Notes under the pieces: model-generated
What the model saw: the letters and a program-made list of their open reading frames with translations, nothing else
Databases searched by the model: none
Told to the model about the DNA's origin: nothing
Source of the DNA: Membranipora membranacea
Lineage: Eukaryota; Bryozoa; Gymnolaemata; Cheilostomatida; Membraniporidae
Reading direction: 5' to 3'
Assembly (NCBI GenBank): GCA_914767715.1
Contig: OU612065.1
Coordinates: 3,782,001-3,846,000, forward strand
Length of the DNA: 64,000 nt
Shown here: positions 1 through 12,687 of the stretch, in pieces
Numbering within the stretch: position 1 is the stretch's first letter
How the letters are laid out: every line of letters starts with the position of its first letter
Program-made: the position numbers and the translations under genes

Positions 1-3000
1 GCTGTAGGGCTTCTCTTTGAAGATGCCTTCTTGAAATATTTAGCCTGAGGGGTGTTCTCTGTTGGTAGGAAATGTGCTATCTCCTTACTTTTACTATCTG
101 CCTTCACAGGCTTCTTCTCCTCTTTACTTTTACTGTCTGCCTTCACAGGCTTCTCCTGTGCTTTTGGATCATCAGAAGTTTTTCGACCAGAGCGTTTTCT
201 TTTCTCTTGTGGTTTCGTGGCTTTGACAGACTGTTTATCAGAAGGTGAAAACTCAGAAATATCTGGAGCATCTGACTCAGGGAAGTCCTCTACATCAAAC
301 TCTGCTGAAAAAGGCGGAAACAGACATGTAACACAGTTGAACCACAAACTGTCCATCCGGTCAGAATCTGTAGGGAAACCCTGTGTCATCTTATTCGAAC
401 AAGGCAGTTAAAAGATCACAAGGGTATACCTGGTTAAGTGATGAGATATTTCCCTACAAGTTGAAAAGAGATTATGAAGCCCGCACAGATCATATGTCTT
501 TCGTTTGATGAAGTAAAGAGTTTGTAAGTTGTACTTTGCATGAAAAGGGAATGAGGTATTTCAACAGTGATTATCAACTATGATGATGGATGATACTGGT
601 AAGACCTACCACTATTTGTCTGTGTCTTTTCCTTCTTTGCCTTCTTTACCTTTTTAGATTTCACTGCAGGCTTTGGTTTATCGTGGTTAAGTTTTTCTTC
701 GACCTGTCCATTCTTTGCACTTTTGTTGGTGGTACTGCCATTAGTAACTCTGTTTTGTTGAGTTTCATGTTTGTTAGACTTGTTAGCTTTCTTCACAGGT
801 GCAGGTTCACTACCATGGCCATTTCTCTTAGTGTCAGTTTTTGATGATATATTTTGAGACCCGTTTGTATTACCGGTTTTGTGAACTTTGGTAGACTCAG
901 TTCCAACATTTAATGAGTTAGATTTCTTTCCAGCTTTCTGCTTCTTTAGTTTTGTTGCACTTTCTGGAATAGAAATTCAAATAAAATCAATCATATACAA
1001 AAGAGAATGGCATGCCTTGTATGCAATTTTACATTCTGAAAAAAAAAAATTGGCAAGGAAAGAAAGGATGGAGGGAAATCGTTTTTGAAAGTTTGGGAAA
1101 AAAGCCGTATCTTAAAAAAATGAAACGGTCAACTGTGGGGGTAAAAATCCGTATTTATTTATATATCTAACTCGGAGACAGAACATCACATTAGGCTGAT
1201 GTCTATGGTCAGGAACAAACAGTCCAACTCCACAAAAATTGTTTTCCTAGTTTAATTTTACCCTGCCAATATTGAATGTGCAAACAGTCAAAAGTAAAAA
1301 AATGCCAATTACCAGGTGTAACCTTTTCCTCATCAGAGTCATCAAGCATATCATCCCCCATATCTGACAGCTCATCATCATCAGCATACAGAAATTCGTC
1401 ATTGATATCTTCATCATCAACATCCGACTCACTCCCAATATCCTCATCCTCCTCCTCATCTTCGTCTTCACCATTCCTAAAAATGTCAGTTTAGTTTTGT
1501 CACATGTATAGGAGACAAGGAAATACGATCCTATCGTGACTAATATTGAACTTGAAGTAGCTTTTGCCACACGGCACAAATACTTCATTTTTGGTCACTT
1601 TAGATGAGATGACGCCACATATTCGAAGAAAACATAGCTCACATTTCAACTTCATCGGCATCAGAATTATCCTCTTCTTCCTTCTCCGCTTCATATTCTT
1701 CTTCATCTTCCTCTTCTTCAGCAAACTCCTCATCGGCCTTCAGCATGGCTTGTAGCTTTTTAGACAGAATCCCACTCTTATCATTTTTCTTCTTTTTCAT
1801 TGTCTTATCATCAGGTTCATTCTAACAATATAAAAAGGGTAGTGAATGTGGTAATGTATAATGATATGTATAAAGGAAATTGCAAAAAAAACTGCATACT
1901 TGTCATCAATATATATTGTACGTCATTCTGCAGATATGAAGAAACATAAGGCAGAGAGTGATAAATAATTGTTATACCTTTTTATGTTTTTTGTTAGGAA
2001 GAGATTCCTCTTCCCCCGATAATTCAGAGACATAAGCTTCATCTTCCTCAGCCTCTAACTTCCTCTTTTTCTTGGATAATCTCTTACCCTCTATAAACGA
2101 ATTGAAAATTAGTGGCTACTGAAATTGGTACAATTGAATTCACAACCAGGCTCGAATTTTTTTAAATATAGGTGAAAGTTTCGCATATATATTGAGGTTA
2201 CCTGTATTTAAATTTTGCCAATCGTATTGAGCATAAACATAAACATAAAGTTTTTAGTTTAGACAAATATATTGCCTGAAATAAGAAGGTAGTCATCTCG
2301 AGAGCTTACCTTTACTCTCCTGAATGATTTGTTGATTGCGCTCAGTAAGTCTCTGTACAGCGTTCTCTATATCCTCCTCACAAAGGTCCTCCGGTTCCTC
2401 TTCCTCTTCTTCATCTTCTGGTGCAAAAGGAAGCTTATCTGCAGCCACATCTCTGAAGCTGTGAACATAAAACATTAATATCAGTACAATATATATCTGT
2501 ACTGTCTCTGTCTGGTACACTATAGTCCACTGGACTTCCAGACTTCAGTCAGCGCCTACCAATCTGATCGGCTGCACTGCATCATGATAATATTGGATTA
2601 TCAAAATGGAGCAGTTCTGACAATTTCCTGTTATCTAGATAGAACGTTAACAGTAACTGTTGAATATCAAAGAAATATCTTGCTGTAGTAATATAATTGG
2701 TTTATCGAAACTTCTCATGAATGGGGTTAGTAAATACTATCCAGTAACCAGGGCCATTGGAGGTTTAGTTGTCGTGACTAACATTTTACACTGAGCACCT
2801 ACTTTTGGACCAGGTTGTATATAGCCGCTCTATTCACAGCGAGACACTCTTCACTTGATCCTGCAGCCAACAGTTTGTCTGCCATCATCTGATAATTTAC
2901 CTAAATCAATAACATCAAGACATTCTAAGCTGTCTGACCTCCTTTGTGGGATGAAAATTTAATTTTAAGGTTAACCAAGCAAGTTCTCATGTAAGTGTGT

Positions 3001-5108
3001 ATTTATGTAGACATACATGTCAATTTGAAAGCTCATGTCACAGGATCAGTGCAATGTGCTACATATATATGTAAAGAAAAATAGTTCAACCCTCCTTTCG
3101 GGAGAAACGAAGTCCATAGTCTTGTTCCCAGTGCACATAGATTATATACAGTCTTACTATTTACTTTGAAGATGGAAATAAGCTCATTTTCACAACAAAA
3201 TGTAATATATATTAAAAGAGCATACCCGGAGCTTCTTAGATCCCTTTTTCCTTGACCTGCCTTGTATGATGGGCGACTCCATGAGGATGGTACCAAATAC
3301 ATTCTTTATTACGAATGCTCGCAGCGTCTTACTGCAAATATAATTTAATAACAAATAGATTTAAGTTGTCATGTCACAGATAGTGTATGTTCGCCAGTTT
3401 CCTATTCTAACCTCACATCAGACAGTGGCAATGCAACACTGACTGGACAGGTACTAGGCCCACCAAACGACTGTATCAATTCGGCATTTCAATAAAGTTA
3501 TTTCCTATGCATAAAATGAGCCCTAACAAAAAGAGAGATGTATTTACTTTTTGAGTCCAGATAACATGTGGACCCAAGGTTGAAGTAATGTTATGGTGTG
3601 TTTAGGACCTAGCTCGCCAGCAGATACGGCCTCCAATTCCGGTAAGTATGTGTCAGCCAAATGAAACCGTAATCCCTCAGGAGAGGTATCATGCAGATGA
3701 TCTGTAACATAAATAAAACATTGTTCAGCATTAAAAAATGATACCAAACAGTTCCGTCGAGATCTGTCCTCACAGACCGCACAGATTATCTGACGCAGGT
3801 ATGACTCCCAATACTTCTAATTACTCGTGATTTAATTTACAACTGCAATCATGAGGTCATCCCCTCATGAATCAAGGGACCTAAACTCCCACAACTGCAT
3901 AACATTATTCCAACCATGGTTTTTCACTCTTCAATGAAAAGCAATACCTCAAATACCAAAATTTTGCCTTTTATTATTAATCAGATAGAATATAAAGAGA
4001 GAATTTCAATAACCAGCTTACCTGACAGTATATATGATGATAAGAAGTCCAAAAATTCCGTGACTAGCTTTTCACCCCACTTTCTCTGTTTCAAGAACTC
4101 AAGACTCTGTGACAGCATATTCCTGAAAAGCTACAAAAACCATTTAAATCTACATGACACCATAATTCAAATCTTCTGAGGCAAACCATGTCACAACCTT
4201 AATCTAACACATAAATTCACTGCAGCACTCAATATCGTCGGCTAGGTCGGAGTTTGAATCCAAGCATGTTTTAATATCATCATCCTTACCATGAGGAACT
4301 TGTCCATTCTCCATTTATCTATTGTGTTCCATTCACGGCATTCTGTCTTGTAAAAGGTCTTTATAAAGAGAAGAGCTGTCTTAGAGTTATTGAATGAGTG
4401 AATGAGGCTTGCAATGTTAGCTGAGAGTTCCTCCTGGATCAATGGTTTATCCTGCATCCACATACAGTAATGCAAACCTTTCCATATTTTGAGAAGTTCA
4501 GTTTCGTCGAATCCACCTATCAGAGAAAAGCAAAGTGCAATAAGTAATCAAATTTCACATTCCACTCATTCATGCCTTGTTGTCCTTGAGACGATTAAGT
4601 GATTGACAAGCTGGTAAGCACTAGAGAAAAAGAAATCTACTCCTTACATGGTCATTGTTTGTGAGCTTTGTATAATTTTTTTTTAAATCAGTGTTTCTTT
4701 GTAGCTGAGCAAGGACTCAGCAAAGCATCAAACTCACAAAAATTTCCCACAGTAGAGTCGCATCAACAGGAGCTAACAGTCATTTATTGGCTTGCTTAAC
4801 AACAGCTATGATTATTGAGGGCTCTTGATCGTTAGATAGTAGCTACTTGATTGAATAGCCGCCAAATACTTAAATTCACATCGCTGACAGTTCACTTTGG
4901 GCTGATCTCCAAAAGAGGTGATACAGTGGTTTTTCCCATTTAGCACCACTGTCTTATCCTAGTTCACGTAACACTCACCATGAGGGAGACTTGAGTGGTT
5001 ATAAAGGTACTTTTTCAGCCTCCGCAGTGCTCTATCTCTCTTCACCTTCTCATTGGCGGCTAAATACTGAGCAAACACTATCTCAGCAGGTATGTTAGAC
5101 TCATCCAT
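1..5108 (-). CDS. RRP1: RRP1/RRP1B-like nucleolar protein (Nop52 family), 3' end outside window
   Basis: Nop52/RRP1 proteins are nucleolar factors for pre-rRNA processing and 60S subunit assembly. Exons on the minus strand: 5108-4979, 4516-4290, 4130-4022, 3701-3548, 3331-3226, 2900-2803, 2458-2310, 2090-1978, 1821-1643, 1476-1313, 963-610 and 304 to beyond base 1. Phases agree and give about 695 aa so far. The start codon at 5108 opens a typical Nop52 N-terminus (AQYLAANEKVKRDRALRRL), followed by LKIWKGLHYCMWMQDKPL and WNTIDKWRMDKFL. From about residue 270 the protein is very acidic (runs of E and D), then lysine-rich like other RRP1 tails; the last visible exon carries TPQAKYFKKASSK, resembling the RRP1B C-terminus. 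Length so far fits RRP1B better than short RRP1, but invertebrates usually have one copy. The donor at 1313 was chosen over a nearer one at 1323 because only it keeps frame into the next exon. Confidence 0.9.
76..160 (-). repeat. 39-bp in-frame tandem duplication in the RRP1 tail
   Basis: CCTTCACAGG recurs at 101-110 and 140-149 within two near-identical 39-bp units. On the minus strand this gives two copies of a 13-residue lysine-rich unit, KPVKADSKSKEE-like. The period is a multiple of three, so the frame is kept. Confidence 0.75.
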
Positions 5109-7039
5109 ATTTTCCCTGTGAAATAAGATGGTAAATTACTGTCAGGATACGAATTGTTAGACGGATTTGATTGCATCGCATCTCATTTAAATCAACAGAA
5201 TCTACAATCTACATAAAATCAGTGAATGTGTTACTTGGTGCATTTTGTCAGTGAAGGATGACCAAAATCTTTCTTTGGACAACCCTTTATGATATGATAA
5301 GAACTGCTATCTAGAGACCTGTTTTCAAATCTGAATGTTCTGAGCAAGTACTGTGGAAACTTATTTGTCAAATTGAAAGACCTAATGATTTGAGTGAAGT
5401 CATACCAAGGACTTGGTTCAAAAAGCCTCATTCATTCTGGTTAATCATCCCTCAGCAGCAGCATCGTTCTAATGAATTATTGTACACAATTCTATCATAT
5501 TATGGAGCTGCTTCGGTCGTTGATGGAAAAGAGACATGCTAGAAACAATTTTTCTCAGTGATTCTATAATTTTCTTACATTTAGCTATTATACCCGGGTC
5601 TTTTCTTGATTTTGGCAAATTTCTTGAGTTAAGGTTGTTTCCTATGGGCCCTGGTTTTTAACAGTCTAGCATTTGACATTGATAATAACAATAGTATCAA
5701 GACAATTCTGTGAAAAAATATCCAGTGCAATAAGCGCAATGCATGGGCTTGAGCCAGGTTAAAAATCCATATCAGTTCAAACCCAGTTTTGGTAAGCTTG
5801 CAAGACACAGGCCTGTATTTGGTCGAGTCCAGCGCCGGAGAGAAAATGGACTACTGGTCTTGCACAACCACTGAACTTGCACCAAATACGGAAGGCCTAT
5901 GCTGTGAATCATTATGAATCATATAATTGTTTGTCACTCATCCTCATACAATATGATACTCCCCATTATATAGAGTGCGTGCAAGCCAATTCCGTCCAAC
6001 TACCGTACCACCACCTAGTCTACCATCTACTTCTAGACCAGCGAGTGGGTGACAGCACAGGACTACTCTACTGGCATGGGCCCCTGGGATTTATGCCTTG
6101 ACATATCCAGGGTCATGGTTGATACTGGATATTGGCGGAGTAAAGGCATGTAAGTCCCGGGGGGGGGGGGGGGGGGGGGCGCAATGATCATCTCTTCTAG
6201 CTAGTTAGTACTAGTAGGTACTAGGTAGACTAGTAGGACATAAATCATAGATGATATGAGGACAGGAGTAGAGTAGGTGCTATAAGCAGCAACCAAGTTT
6301 GTTTTTTTCGATTTACTTAACTTTAATTTAAATTATAAACTTTTTAGAAAAAACCTCAATAGATAAATAAATTCTACAGTTAGTGCAGGCTCAGTGGTCG
6401 TGTGCCCCAGGCCTCGACCACTGGACTGGGGGCCTCACCACTGGACCTCCACTAACACACTGCTGCAGTGGAGTACTCAGTAGTAGTACTAGAGTCTAGC
6501 TAGTAAGTAGGTAGTAGTAGTACACACAGTAGAGTAGTAAGTATGCACGTCTGTGTGGTTGGCAACACCATATCCATATCCTTTGGAGGACTGACTGAAG
6601 CATAATAACCTCTTGAACTAGGACAGTGTGGGCATCACCCTACGAGCACAGGTAGAACAAGCAAATCGGTCTCCCATATACAGTTGACCTTGCATGAAAT
6701 GAACATTAACTTTGAAACAAGCATGAACATATTTTTGTCTCATGTGTGAGTAAAACGGAAGTTACAAAAAATCTGCATAAAACTTTCCAATCACATAACT
6801 TCACTTTTCCCTGTCTATATAGCTAGACATTTAAAAAAAATATTTGTTTAAAATTGAAATATTATAATTAACATATGGTGTGGTTTTTTTTCAAGTAATG
6901 AAATGGGTAAAAGTAAAATTGATTGGAGCTGGAGATATGCCTCATTCAAGATGTCAGCCCCCTGCCAGTTGGGATTTCCATTTTGTAAATGAAACCAAAA
7001 AAACCAACTCCTAAACTGGTTTTCTCTTTTTAAACTAGG
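5109..7039. other. Divergent intergenic region between RRP1 and CENATAC
   Basis: No coding exon was recognised here. The RRP1 and CENATAC start codons face away from each other across 1.93 kb, so both promoters must lie inside, and a shared promoter is possible by inference. The stretch holds a 21-base G run (6159-6179), a CTAG/AGTAG-rich low-complexity tract around 6195-6240 and 6475-6540, and the repeated phrase CCACTGGAC near 6420-6450. No convincing TATA box or CpG-rich block was seen. Confidence 0.6.
6159..6179 (+). repeat. Poly-G tract, 21 uninterrupted G
   Basis: Twenty-one consecutive G residues preceded by TCCC. The run is long enough to form a G-quadruplex on the plus strand. Its length is likely uncertain in the assembly, because homopolymers of this size are poorly sequenced. 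Confidence 0.95.
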
Positions 7040-10000
7040 ATGAAAACAATAAGCTTCTGTGAATTCTGTAGATGCAGTCATGAAATTGGATCAAGGCACA
7101 TCTATACAAAATCTCATGTACTCATTATTAAAGATATTCGCAAAAAGATGAGAGATAAGGTCAGACTGGGCAGAGAGAGAGAGCTAGTTAGTTGGTCAAA
7201 GCAAGGAGGAATGTTACTCCTTGGTCAAAGGAGTTACTCCTTGGTTGGTCCAAGCAGGGAGTACTCCTTGGTCCAAGGCCTGTCTTGACAAACTCACAGC
7301 TCTACATAATCATGTGTTTTATCATAGTTATTGTATCACTACCATTATTTGTCTAGCAAGTATATGGGGGTTTGTAATACAAGCCTTTGGTCAAGAAGAT
7401 TTAAAAAAAAAGCACCAGATAATCTGAATTACTTATACTCAGAAAGTCGTGCACTGTATTTTACCAGTTCCTCAACGTGCTATGTGCATCCTTGCCAAAA
7501 TTATGGATAAAAATATCTGCTGAAGGTTTTTCAGTGAGGGCGCAGTATCCGGTGGGTGAATGGTGGGCACTCTAGGGAGACGCATGTGAGCGAAAATTTT
7601 TCATAAAATACCTTCATAGATAGTCTAAAACCGTTTACTCGGTTGTGTCAATAACGATGATATTGGATCTCAGTCTCTCTAGATGTGAATGGCCCCACGA
7701 TGTACTTGAGGCTTGGGACTCATAAGTTGTTAGGTTTTAAGATACTCAGTGGCAACCAAGCATTAGTTCAGCAGCCCATTGACATTGAGTTTGATCCTCA
7801 AAAGTATAAACCATCTCCAAAAAAATCATTAGGTTGAAGGTGTTTCAGAATTTCTGAAGTATTTCAGGAGATTCTTGAGTCTACAGGAGGTAATTTGAAA
7901 TTCTGCAGTATGCCTATGCGACATTGATATGATTCTTTTGGCATTTCTTGCTTCACTAAACACCTGCTGGTACCAAGAGGTAACTCCTTTCTTGGGCAAA
8001 TCTTTTGGAAGAGCAATCTGGAATGAATGCAAAGATGGAAGACAAGGAGTAATATGATCTTTTAGTAAGATCTTTATATAAAAGGTCCTGCATTGGATTA
8101 AGTCCTTGAAATGTGCCTTGGTTGCAGGAAGAGGCATTAATAACCACCCAACTTAGCTTTAATGACAAACAAATTTCAATGCAATATGCCATGGTCTTTT
8201 AGTTCACTCTTCAAAATTGAAATGAGTTTTGTCAATTCCTAACCAACGGCGTAAGCGGAATCAATTTGACCAGGCTTACCATGTGAGCTCTTCTTTCTCC
8301 TCAGTACATTCCTTAACATGTTTGACTTGTTTTCTTCGATTGACCTCCTGGTGCTCAAGGTTAACTAGTGTAAATATGTAAATTATATCTACATTAATAG
8401 TATTCATTGTATCTCATGAGCATGATGTCTTTTCTGATTGTTAGATAAAGGTCTTAAGCTCGTTATATAATGAAAGTTCACCAACAGACTTATTTGTTGA
8501 GATAACCAAAGCGTCTGAGAGAGATATAAATGAAACCATGTGGTGTTACATGTGCAGCGAAGAGGTTATACGTCACCAGGTAGATGAAGCTGGGATCTTA
8601 TCAAGAAATCTGACAGGATATCTGCACATGAGCTGGTGAGTTTTCAAGTTGTCATAGAACATTGGTTACATGCATGTATATGCACTGATATGTATATATA
8701 TCAGTGTGTATATGTTATGTATAGAACCTTTTTCACATACTGTAGAATGGGTTTAAAATACGCTGTAATATTTGACGTTTTTGTGCCAAAAATGGTTCTC
8801 AAAATTTTAACAAAAATATTATTTAACTATTGACCTGACCTCAACGATTATTTCTACTAGGTTTTCATATTGCTAGATAAGTACAAGCACAAACTGCTGC
8901 TGCTTACAAATATTATGTGCTCATGTCAGGAGGGTAGACAACTCCACTGCTCAGATGCTGCTAATTTCTTCTCACAAACACGGAAATGTGACTGTGTGCA
9001 TAACAAACTGCCAATCCTATGAGTACTGTAGTCCTTTGGTACTATGCAACAATAATCCTATGATAATTAATCATAATATATCAGTGTGAGAGCAAGCAAC
9101 TCCCTGACATTAAATAAATGTTGTCAAGAATGATTACATTATTGATTTTTTACTGGTTTTTATTTTAACTATTCGATTGAGGTCGTTAATTTCGTTAACA
9201 GATATGTCGTTAATGAAACCCATTCTACAGTATCATTTCATTGTCTTTATTTCTGAAATATAGTGTTTCAAAGATTTTCAACAAATATTTCCATCATTCT
9301 CCAGTGAATCTCACGCAGAAGCTGTGGACAAGTTTCTGAGTGAAAATCGTTTGCTGAAAACAGAGTCGACGGAGAATTTCATCATTCCTAAGTCTATGGC
9401 GGTAACGTAAGTTAAAGGACCAAAATCATATTGCGGCTAAGATTGTTAACAAATTAATTTTACCCCATCAATGGCAAACTACTGGTCTTCCACAAGATCC
9501 AATGTTATATGAATAAAATCAGCAAGGCATCCCGGTTGAAACAATAAATGTAATAATAAGTAGCTCATCTTTTGATTAGATATCCAAGTAAAATATAACA
9601 CTGACTCCTGTAGTATAGTCTTCGCCGTATAGATGAAATTTTAAAATTGTCTTTATAAGAGCAATTTCTTATCGTTGTAGAAAATACGAGGCAATCAAAT
9701 TGAGAAAAGTGGATTTTATTGCTAAATTAAACAGAACTCTTGATGAGGTATGGTAAAGTATTTATATTGGTAATGTGTCGGTTGAACACTCATAGATTTT
9801 GCTTGATGGAATTCCGAAGCTTGATAAAAACTAAATTTTGCTTCATTCAACATACCATTAGCAATGCGACGGACAAAGATATTTCTGCGATGGCCCTTTC
9901 AATACTGCTTTTGTTGACAGTCTTACTCTGTGATACATCATCTGTATTACGATGGAAGGATAAGTGTTTCCAAGAAATCATCTGATGTAGTTGTTGTCCA

Positions 10001-11071
10001 ATTTGAAATCAGCTCATTTTTTAGGATGCAAAAGCACTGAGGCTTAAGAGTTCCTCCAGTCACGAAGACGCCAAACTAAAACTCCCAATCAAGGTATCTA
10101 ACTGCAGAACATAGACAACACAGCGGCTGGTAGCTAAATGTCTATGAGGAAATCCAGATATGGGATTATACTGATAATACAACAGATTAAGGCCGCCTTA
10201 TGTGATCACATAAAATTTGCTTTTGGGAATGTGCTTGAGCTAACATATAAAACATTGCATATGAACTTGGCACCAATCATATCACATTGCTTATTTACAA
10301 AGGTCAACAATCTTTATCTGAGTGACTTTTGTATCTTTTCAGAGTGAAACGTTGCTAGTTGGTTCTATGCCCACCACAAGCACCACTGATCTTCAGATCG
10401 GGCCTTCATTAGAAGATTTCCAATCCCATGGTGAGCTTAAAATCCTCAGATTGAGGGGGGGGTTTGACACAATATTGATATTAATATATAGAGGCTTTGA
10501 ATACTCAGTCCAATATAGTCTCATTCTACTTTGTCTGTGAAAACCATTTGACAGTAAGCTATAAGGCACCCCCAATACAGAATGAGATACAAAGTACTTG
10601 GAGGCTATCTACTTGTTCATGTGTTCCTGGTCTTGATTGACTTATTTACCAATGGGAGCGTGAGTTATGTTTCAGATTATATTTCTGCTTTGAAGTTGCC
10701 CGTGTAAAAGAACATAAACATCAAGCATACCTGGAAAAAAAAGGCTATAAACATATTACACAAGAAGGCAGTACACAGAAAGATAAAGATCTGTGAGTGT
10801 GTATAAAAAAACAATTAGTTTGGCTACACAATGATCATCTATTCCTCAGTAGCTGACTCATGTGCTAGGAAAGAGAATTATTGTGTGTTTTGTATCCGTA
10901 CCTTATATATGTGCTCATATATGTTGTGATCAACATGTTTGATGCCTAAAACCATGGACGACAAAACATCTGCTGTATTTCAGGCATCAGAAGTTACCAA
11001 CGTCAGTGGAGGCTGGCTGTAGTTTACCACCCCAGATACAGCCTTATAAACGGAGACGAAAGGACACCTGA
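7040..11071 (+). CDS. CENATAC: CENATAC (CCDC84) homologue, minor-spliceosome zinc-finger protein
   Basis: CENATAC associates with the minor (U12) spliceosome and promotes splicing of AT-AC type introns. Exons: 7040-7159, 8445-8635, 9305-9406, 9681-9747, 10025-10093, 10343-10430, 10696-10792 and 10984-11071. They join to 822 nt, 273 aa plus stop; the human protein is about 332 aa. The first C2H2 finger is C7-x2-C10 ... H20-x5-H26, in CEFCRCSHEIGSRHIYTKSH, aligning with the N-terminal finger of CCDC84. A second finger-like unit has WCYMC (C74, C77) with H101 and H107. IGPSLEDFQSH matches the IGPSYEEF motif of the family, and the C-terminus is basic (YKRRRKDT). The start fits the family, with the first Cys at residue 7. 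An acceptor-like CTAG sits just before the ATG, so an extra 5' exon cannot be excluded. The acceptor at 10696 was preferred because the AG at 10676 would give an in-frame stop. Confidence 0.88.
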
Positions 11072-11259
11072 ATTGAAACAATCACAACGCAATGGTTACC
11101 CTACACCTCACCGTCCACGTACGCCGCAGATTATTGTACGTGTATTTGCGTGGTATTGGTGATGCTGATAAGATGAGTTAAATTCAAGGAGCCCTCACGG
11201 ATCAGACAAGTGTCTACAATTTACTCACACTGTTGTCTACATTAGCAGGTGTGGTCAGA

Positions 11260-11553
11260 TCAAAATGTGGATATATCCTGAGTATCAACAGTAACTCCGA
11301 CACTAGTATTGTGGTATGATGTGGATTGTGAACGGCTTATTCCTTTAGTTTTGTACCTTTGCATATCTCGTGATAACAAGGGCTTTCTAGATTCCCTTTT
11401 GTATATGAATATACAGCCAACCATTATCACTGCACAGGCTAATACTGCTAATCCACATATGATGGCAGCTGTAGATATTTCACGCTGATAAACTTCGGCG
11501 GATGTGTTGCCTGTGTTGTTACCACCAGAGAAGCTCATCAGGATGTCTCTCAT
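11260..11553 (-). CDS. Possible small single-pass membrane protein or last exon of one
   Basis: An open frame of 97 aa. Two overlapping N-glycosylation sequons (NNT, NTS) come first, followed by a clear hydrophobic span at about residues 31-52 (AAIICGLAVLACAVIMVGC) and a basic cytoplasmic side (YKRESRKP). The tail is rich in S and T. There is no signal peptide. A stop codon lies immediately upstream of the ATG, so this is either a complete short type III membrane protein or the C-terminal exon of a type I protein entered through an internal acceptor such as GAGAG at about 11549. It sits tail-to-tail with CENATAC and downstream of OGA on the same strand. I do not recognise the family. Confidence 0.4.
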   Translation of the reverse strand: MRDILMSFSGGNNTGNTSAEVYQREISTAAIICGLAVLACAVIMVGCIFIYKRESRKPLLSRDMQRYKTKGISRSQSTSYHNTSVGVTVDTQDISTF

Positions 11554-11571
11554 TTATCTGACTTTGAACAT

Positions 11572-12687
11572 AAGATATAAACAATCATCCAACCTATGTA
11601 ACAAGACTAGTTGCAAGTGTCCAGTGTCAGGATTGATCCCAACGGATTAAAATTGTTCTCTCTCAAGTTATGTAATAGATTAAATACTGGCACCATTTGA
11701 ATAAATATAAACATCTCATACATCCTTCAACAAGAAAGCAAACAGATAATGCTCAAATTTGAATAATTATAAGTAATACTACATTATTATTTATACTACA
11801 TATTATTATATATGTTGGCTATTTTAGCGGAAGAGATTTAGAATTGGATTACTTTGGAAAATTTATCCAGTCTCCAACATCATAGATTCTCTTACATCTT
11901 ACCAGAGGTCCTGCTGCGCTTATATATCAAATATTGTCCTAAGCAATGCAGAACTAGACGAGAACATGACAGCTCTTGATACTCAATACAGCATCTCATC
12001 ACAAGTGTCTTTTCGATTGCTACTCCGGCTGTGCACTTTCTGCATGATTGTGACCTTTCTTTTACAGTAAACTTGATGGCAAATATTGATTGTTACAATG
12101 TGTATCCAAAGGGCTTTCAACAGCCTCGCTGAGATTTTAGTGGGCTGTTACAATCTGAGTTTATATAGTTATTTAATGAGATAATTTCGAACTAGACACT
12201 GCCCCTGTGAAATTAATGAACACTTTGTACTGCAGTAAATACAGTGTTAATGTCAGCAGATAGCCATTGCTTCATTTATATCAAATTTATTCTTCAGGAA
12301 AACAGATGGGCCATTCTCGGCCTGTTGAAGCAAACATATTGTAGGAAAAAGGTGAACAACCAGGGCATTTCGCTGCCAAAATGATACTTCACACGCGACA
12401 TGAGTCAGCACATAATTGGAAAAAATAAAAATATGTTTTCTTTAAGAATTGGTACATAAAATACATTATGTACATTTTACTTCGCAATATATAATACGGT
12501 AACAGCGAAAAACTGGCTACACTCGACTGCATTCAATCTTGTACTTGCGCGAACCAATCCTATAGCAAAAATATACTATAGATACAAAAATAATATAGTA
12601 CGTATTTAGTCTTTAAATATTGTTCTTAGCTATTTGGAAAATGTCCCTGTGTGAGGACAATTTGAACAAGAGTTACCGTACTATCAA
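11572..12687. other. Intergenic stretch, nothing recognised
   Basis: AT-rich sequence between the small membrane ORF and the OGA stop codon. No exon-like frame, repeat family or RNA gene was seen. Minus-strand AATAAA-type signals (TTTATT on the plus strand) occur, for example near 12285, and could serve OGA polyadenylation. Confidence 0.5.

Noticed and set aside
52-411. 119-aa plus-strand frame
   Set aside because: Antisense shadow of the lysine-rich RRP1 exon on the minus strand; its apparent repeats are the 39-bp duplication read backward.
1313-1340. PP1-docking motif (RVxF) in RRP1
   Set aside because: The sequence KVTP occurs, but the required aromatic residue is missing.
1276-1494. Serine-rich plus-strand frame
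   Set aside because: Antisense of the acidic RRP1 exon (GAA/GAT codons read as TCN codons).
7829-8192. Two overlapping minus-strand frames upstream of CENATAC exon 2
   Set aside because: They lie in a CENATAC intron, have no recognisable domain and lack splice context.
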